Virus record (IMG/VR): IMGVR_UViG_3300028800_002273
Coordinates: 1 to 59,921 of that record
Direction: 5' to 3' (one strand)
Origin: a virus
Length of the DNA: 59,921 bases
Shown: in pieces, positions 56,775-59,921 of the stretch
Layout of the letters: each line of letters begins with the position of its first letter
Position numbering within the stretch: position 1 is the stretch's first letter
The notes under the pieces: model-generated
Database searches by the model: none
Told to the model about the DNA's origin: nothing
Seen by the model: only the letters and a program-made list of their open reading frames with translations
Made by a program: the position numbers and the translations under genes

Positions 56775-58633
56775 TTCAGGAAAAGGATGTCAGTTGCCCG
56801 CATTGATTGTGTGTCGGGATAATCCACGAACCCGAGCGTGCGTAGGCGGGATACTGCCTTTACGAAACCTTCGGATTTCAGATTGGTATAATTAGCGGCA
56901 GCGGCCACAGTTTCTCGCGCCACGCTGTCCGGATAGGACTCCAGCAATGGCTTCAATATTTCGCTGGCTTTCCCGCCGATCAAACTGCAGACACGGGCTT
57001 GAATCTCCTCAGAACTGCGCGGTGCGCTGGGGTAAACGGCCACACCGCGCCCGGCTTCGGTGAAGGCAATGGAATCGGAATTCGGGTATTGAACATATCC
57101 AGCCGTGCGCAACTCGCTGACAGCTTTTACGAAACCCTCAGACTTTAGATTCGAATATCCAGCGAGCAACGCCACGATCTCACGATCCGTATTGTTCGAA
57201 CCCAATAACTCCATTTCAGCCAGTGCATTGAGAATCTTTTGTCCCACCCGAGAAATGTCACCGTTGGCGGCCGCTCCATGTCCGTTCTGACTTTGAATTG
57301 GTGGCACAGGGCGCGCCGGCGACACGCTGACCGGCGCGTTATGTTTCACGTCGAGATTGATTTCGACTTTCTCCTTCAGTGATTTTTCGAGCACATCAAT
57401 CCATTCCTGTGCGCGTTTTTTGAATTCCAATATCTCTTTGTTCTTTGCCTGAATCTTCGATTCGATTTGTGGAAGCGCCTTATCCAATGCGCTCTGCACA
57501 GCCGCCCTGATATCCTCCGGTTTGGCATCCGGCGAAAAATTGTGAGTGTTGATCTGGACAAGAAATTTCATGATTGCCTCCAATTGTTTCCGCAGGGTTT
57601 TGTTCTCCAATTTTAGAGGACCGATATCGATCGCCGTCGTGACCGGCTTGATTTCCTTCGGTTGGATGTTGGATGTTTGCTTTAGCTCCGTCCGCAACCT
57701 GGTCACTTCCGCCCGCAGTTCCGCCTCGGTGTTCAACGCATCCTCCGCCTGCTTGGGCAGGTCCGCCAGTTGCGGCAGCATGGCTTTGATCTTGGCGGTA
57801 GGCGGTGGCGCGTTCGGACCGTACTTCGCGTGTTCCGATTCGTGGCTCGTCTGCACCGGGCCCACCTTTAACAAAATCGTCTCCAGCGATATCGCCCGTC
57901 CGAACGCGAAGAAATTCCCCGCTTCCATCGTGCGCATCTCGTGCTTGAACTTGTCCATGCCTTCACGACCGATGCCCAGAATGGATGCCGCCACTTTCAA
58001 GTCATCGGGCTCGAACGTCATGCCGATCATCCGGTTCAACATTTCCGCCCGCGCATCCAGGGCGAGTTTGTGCAGGCGTTGCGTGGCGAAGATGGAAAGG
58101 AACCGGCGCTTGCGGCCTTTGGTGGGGAACGCGAGCACCGCCTGTTTCGCCTCGGATTGGCCCTTGCCGTTTTCCGGGCAAACCTCGTGCACCTCGTCAA
58201 AGATGAAAGCGGTGGGACGCCAAAACTCTTTGGGCGAATTGATGGCAGCCTCGCACGCCAGGCGCACGTACCGATGCTTATCGGCGGGTGTGAGTTCCGA
58301 GAGATCAATCACGGCGGATACGCGCAGTTCGAGCAGCTTCAAAATCACGATTTTGGCTGAACGGCAATCCGCCGGCGTCTCGCCGCCTTTGCCCACCAGC
58401 ACGAAATCGAACTTTTCGCGCAACGTTGCAAACTCCCCTTCCCAATCGAAGATGATGCAGGGCATGATGGGAAACAACAGTTCCGCGAGACGCCGGAGAA
58501 TCCACGATTTGCCACCACCACTGTTCGCACAGATGAGCAGGCGCGTAAGGATCAACTTCAATACATCGATCTGCACATCCTCGCGTCCTTTGGTGTCCAC
58601 GCGCTTACCGATAGTGATGAGGTTGTTAGTCAT
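56771..58633 (-). CDS. HerA/VirB4-like ATPase with coiled coil and two winged-helix repeats
   Basis: A 620-residue protein. Walker A LICANSGGGKSWILRR (residues about 31-46), IIFDWEGEFA and Walker B TAFIFDEVHEV show a HerA-type FtsK-like motor. Residues about 290-420 form a coiled coil (LPQLADLPKQAEDALNTEAE and more). The last 130 residues hold two repeats with NLKSEGFVKAVS followed by LRTAGYV or LRTLGFV (starting near 493 and 582), each a winged helix. The ATG at 58633 is chosen from the overlap with the upstream stop. DNA translocation or end processing is likely; a partner nuclease (NurA type) is not seen. Confidence 0.75.
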   Translation of the reverse strand: MTNNLITIGKRVDTKGREDVQIDVLKLILTRLLICANSGGGKSWILRRLAELLFPIMPCIIFDWEGEFATLREKFDFVLVGKGGETPADCRSAKIVILKLLELRVSAVIDLSELTPADKHRYVRLACEAAINSPKEFWRPTAFIFDEVHEVCPENGKGQSEAKQAVLAFPTKGRKRRFLSIFATQRLHKLALDARAEMLNRMIGMTFEPDDLKVAASILGIGREGMDKFKHEMRTMEAGNFFAFGRAISLETILLKVGPVQTSHESEHAKYGPNAPPPTAKIKAMLPQLADLPKQAEDALNTEAELRAEVTRLRTELKQTSNIQPKEIKPVTTAIDIGPLKLENKTLRKQLEAIMKFLVQINTHNFSPDAKPEDIRAAVQSALDKALPQIESKIQAKNKEILEFKKRAQEWIDVLEKSLKEKVEINLDVKHNAPVSVSPARPVPPIQSQNGHGAAANGDISRVGQKILNALAEMELLGSNNTDREIVALLAGYSNLKSEGFVKAVSELRTAGYVQYPNSDSIAFTEAGRGVAVYPSAPRSSEEIQARVCSLIGGKASEILKPLLESYPDSVARETVAAAANYTNLKSEGFVKAVSRLRTLGFVDYPDTQSMRATDILFLK

Positions 58634-58634
58634 T

Positions 58635-59000
58635 TTAGTTGGTGACCAAACGGAGTTCCATTTGCTTAACGCGCGGTTTTTTATTGCGCAGGTACCACGG
58701 CACGTATTCACAGACCTTGTAGGTATCTTCACCGGTATCGTTCTGGCCGGTGCACACGATGCGTTTCTCGCGCAACATGCTCTTGATGCAGTCCTCCACC
58801 TGAAATTCACCAGGTGTGAGGCCGGGATAGATGATGCCCAGCAAACGCTTCATCTTCTCGATGGTGAATTCGCCCGGGAAGGCATAGACCAATCGCCGCA
58901 CCGCACCCGATACCGCACCAAACCGGAAAACGAGTATCCTGATATAGCCTCGGAAATCATCGTCCTCAGAGTGTTCGGGTTTGGTGCGGTTGTTATTCAT
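58635..59000 (-). CDS. Winged-helix hypothetical protein
   Basis: A 121-residue protein. Charged N-terminus (MNNNRTKPEHSEDDDFRGYI), then a winged-helix-like domain (FTIEKMKRLLGIIYPGLTPG then EFQVEDCIKSMLREKRIVCT). One base separates its stop from the ATPase start. May partner the HerA-like motor. Confidence 0.55.
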   Translation of the reverse strand: MNNNRTKPEHSEDDDFRGYIRILVFRFGAVSGAVRRLVYAFPGEFTIEKMKRLLGIIYPGLTPGEFQVEDCIKSMLREKRIVCTGQNDTGEDTYKVCEYVPWYLRNKKPRVKQMELRLVTN

Positions 59001-59023
59001 GTTTGCGCGTGGCGGCTCGCCAC

Positions 59024-59921
59024 TCAGGTTTCGAGAACGGGTTCGTATTCTTCGCCGGTTAAACCCCACGTAGAGGCAACGGCATTGCGGGCGGTGAGTT
59101 CCTGTGGATTGCCCATCAAACGTCCGCCCGGGTCGCTATCGGTGCGCAATACAGGACGGCATTGCGGGTCCACACGGTGATAATAGTTTTTGGTGGTACC
59201 GTCCGGTTCGCGTGTGGAATTCGTCAGCTTCACCATGACCAGCGGTTCATCACCCGAGACTTCCGTGCGATAAAGGACGCCGTATTCATCCTCATGGATC
59301 TTCTCTGCATTGGAATCCAACAGGTAGTGCTCCTGACCGTAACGCTCAATCATGATGCGCTTGATCTCCGCGTTCCGTTCCCGTTCGATTTCCGCCAGTG
59401 TGATTGTCTCGGGTTCCGCGATCACATGCGCTGGCAATAGGATGCCATGCCAGAAATAGAGGTTTTCCACGGCACACTCGAAGGCAGCGGATTTCTCATT
59501 GTGAAGCTGGCGAGTGTTGGGCCTGGTATCCTTGTGCAAGGTAGGCTTTGCTACCCAATACAACGTGTCATCGGTCCAATAAAGCATCCACGCGCCGTTC
59601 TCGTAGGCTTCGAAGAGCGGCTTAGACCAGGCGATGACAGAAGTTTTCTCCAACTGCACCGCACCGATGTAGGTGGTCGCGAGCCATGACAAGTCCCAAT
59701 CCCAATATGACCACCACATGCCACGATAGATGCACCATTGCGTGAACCGTTTGAGTGCACCGTCACTGGCGTCACTGGCGTCACTGGCGTCACTGGCGGC
59801 ACTGGCGTCACTGGCGTCACTGGCGTCACTGGCGTCACTGGCGTCACTGGCGTCACTGGCGGCACTGGCGGCACTGGCGTCACTGGCGTCACTGGCGGCA
59901 CGGGCGGCACGGGCGGCCCGG
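59024..59921 (-). CDS. DUF6745-like protein, 5' truncated by the window edge, with (Ala-Ser-Asp)n region
   Basis: The frame is open from the stop at 59024 to the window end, about 298 codons, with no start seen. The best N-terminal Met in the window is at 59719 ([12 protein letters not shown]), but coding clearly continues upstream ([14 protein letters not shown]) into an Ala-Ser-Asp repeat. The C-terminal 120 residues ([53 protein letters not shown]) match a family I know as DUF6745, whose members often carry Ala-Ser-x repeats before the domain. Function unknown; possibly surface or stress related in free-living bacteria. Confidence 0.65.
   Translation of the reverse strand, partial: RAARAARAASDASDASAASAASDASDASDASDASDASDASAASDASDASDASDGALKRFTQWCIYRGMWWSYWDWDLSWLATTYIGAVQLEKTSVIAWSKPLFEAYENGAWMLYWTDDTLYWVAKPTLHKDTRPNTRQLHNEKSAAFECAVENLYFWHGILLPAHVIAEPETITLAEIERERNAEIKRIMIERYGQEHYLLDSNAEKIHEDEYGVLYRTEVSGDEPLVMVKLTNSTREPDGTTKNYYHRVDPQCRPVLRTDSDPGGRLMGNPQELTARNAVASTWGLTGEEYEPVLET
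59762..59921 (-). repeat. 9-bp minisatellite encoding Ala-Ser-Asp repeats
   Basis: Seventeen full units of gtcactggc or close variants (ggcactggc, ggcacgggc), plus 7 further bases, run to the window edge. On the minus strand the unit is GCC AGT GAC (Ala-Ser-Asp), with some Ala-Ser-Ala and Ala-Arg-Ala units. The unit length is a multiple of three, so copy-number change keeps the frame. The array may also explain why the window or contig ends here. Confidence 0.8.

Noticed and set aside
57546-59180. 544-codon plus-strand frame
   Set aside because: Antisense to the HerA-like ATPase and its neighbours, all of which show recognisable motifs.
59762-59921. Repeat array as a CRISPR or replication origin
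   Set aside because: Nine-base contiguous units with no spacers, in frame with the gene downstream, are best explained as coding minisatellite.

Overview
This window is most likely one flank of a temperate siphovirus or prophage of a Verrucomicrobia (Limisphaerales/Pedosphaera-like) host. The phage assignment rests on a recognisable terminase large subunit, lambda-family portal, protease-capsid fusion, tail tube candidate, tape measure protein and tail fibres. The host guess rests on Thr-Asn-rich exported proteins and on many short palindromes and GCAAAGAACGC-type spacer repeats of a style I remember from that phylum; no database search was possible. Almost every gene lies on the minus strand and is packed with ATGA, GTGA or TTGA stop/start overlaps. 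Several true starts were chosen from those overlaps and lie inside longer open frames.

Layout, left to right (the reverse of transcription). 1-336: the 3' half of a CAT-anticodon tRNA with no 5' half, a probable attachment site. 337-658: two tiny genes. 738-6442: a coupled operon of exported proteins (a GH9 cellulase-like lipoprotein, two small lipoproteins, a secreted HNH nuclease, a tyrosine-phosphatase lipoprotein and a barrel-like protein). 6520-8548: small membrane or holin-like proteins and a stand-alone response regulator. 8549-18075: four large tail-fibre or baseplate proteins, three of them with signal peptides. 18076-18505: a non-coding region with 12 CATG sites in 195 bp. 18506-25475: tail genes including the tape measure and tube. 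25751-28158: the only plus-strand cassette, with a minimal DNA ligase. 28297-37753: head and packaging genes. 37771-48315: a dense cluster of DNA-acting genes (SNF2 helicase, PD-(D/E)XK nuclease, UDG-like protein, DndC-like PP-loop enzyme, RNase H, radical SAM enzyme, DUF4326). 48324-54626: a C5 methyltransferase with an expanded repeat region and a helicase-methyltransferase fusion. 54623-59921: small accessory genes, a HerA-like ATPase and a gene cut by the window edge in an Ala-Ser-Asp repeat.

The late genes would build a long-tailed virion; the right-hand genes would process and modify DNA; the left-hand exported enzymes look like lysogenic-conversion cargo acting on the host envelope or surroundings. 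No integrase, repressor, DNA polymerase or canonical endolysin was recognised, so those functions are outside the window or too diverged to see. The most unusual points are the signal peptides on proteins in head and tail positions, the GH9/phosphatase export operon, about 12 tandem repeats inside a cytosine methyltransferase, the CATG array and the invasion of coding and start regions by REP-like palindromes.
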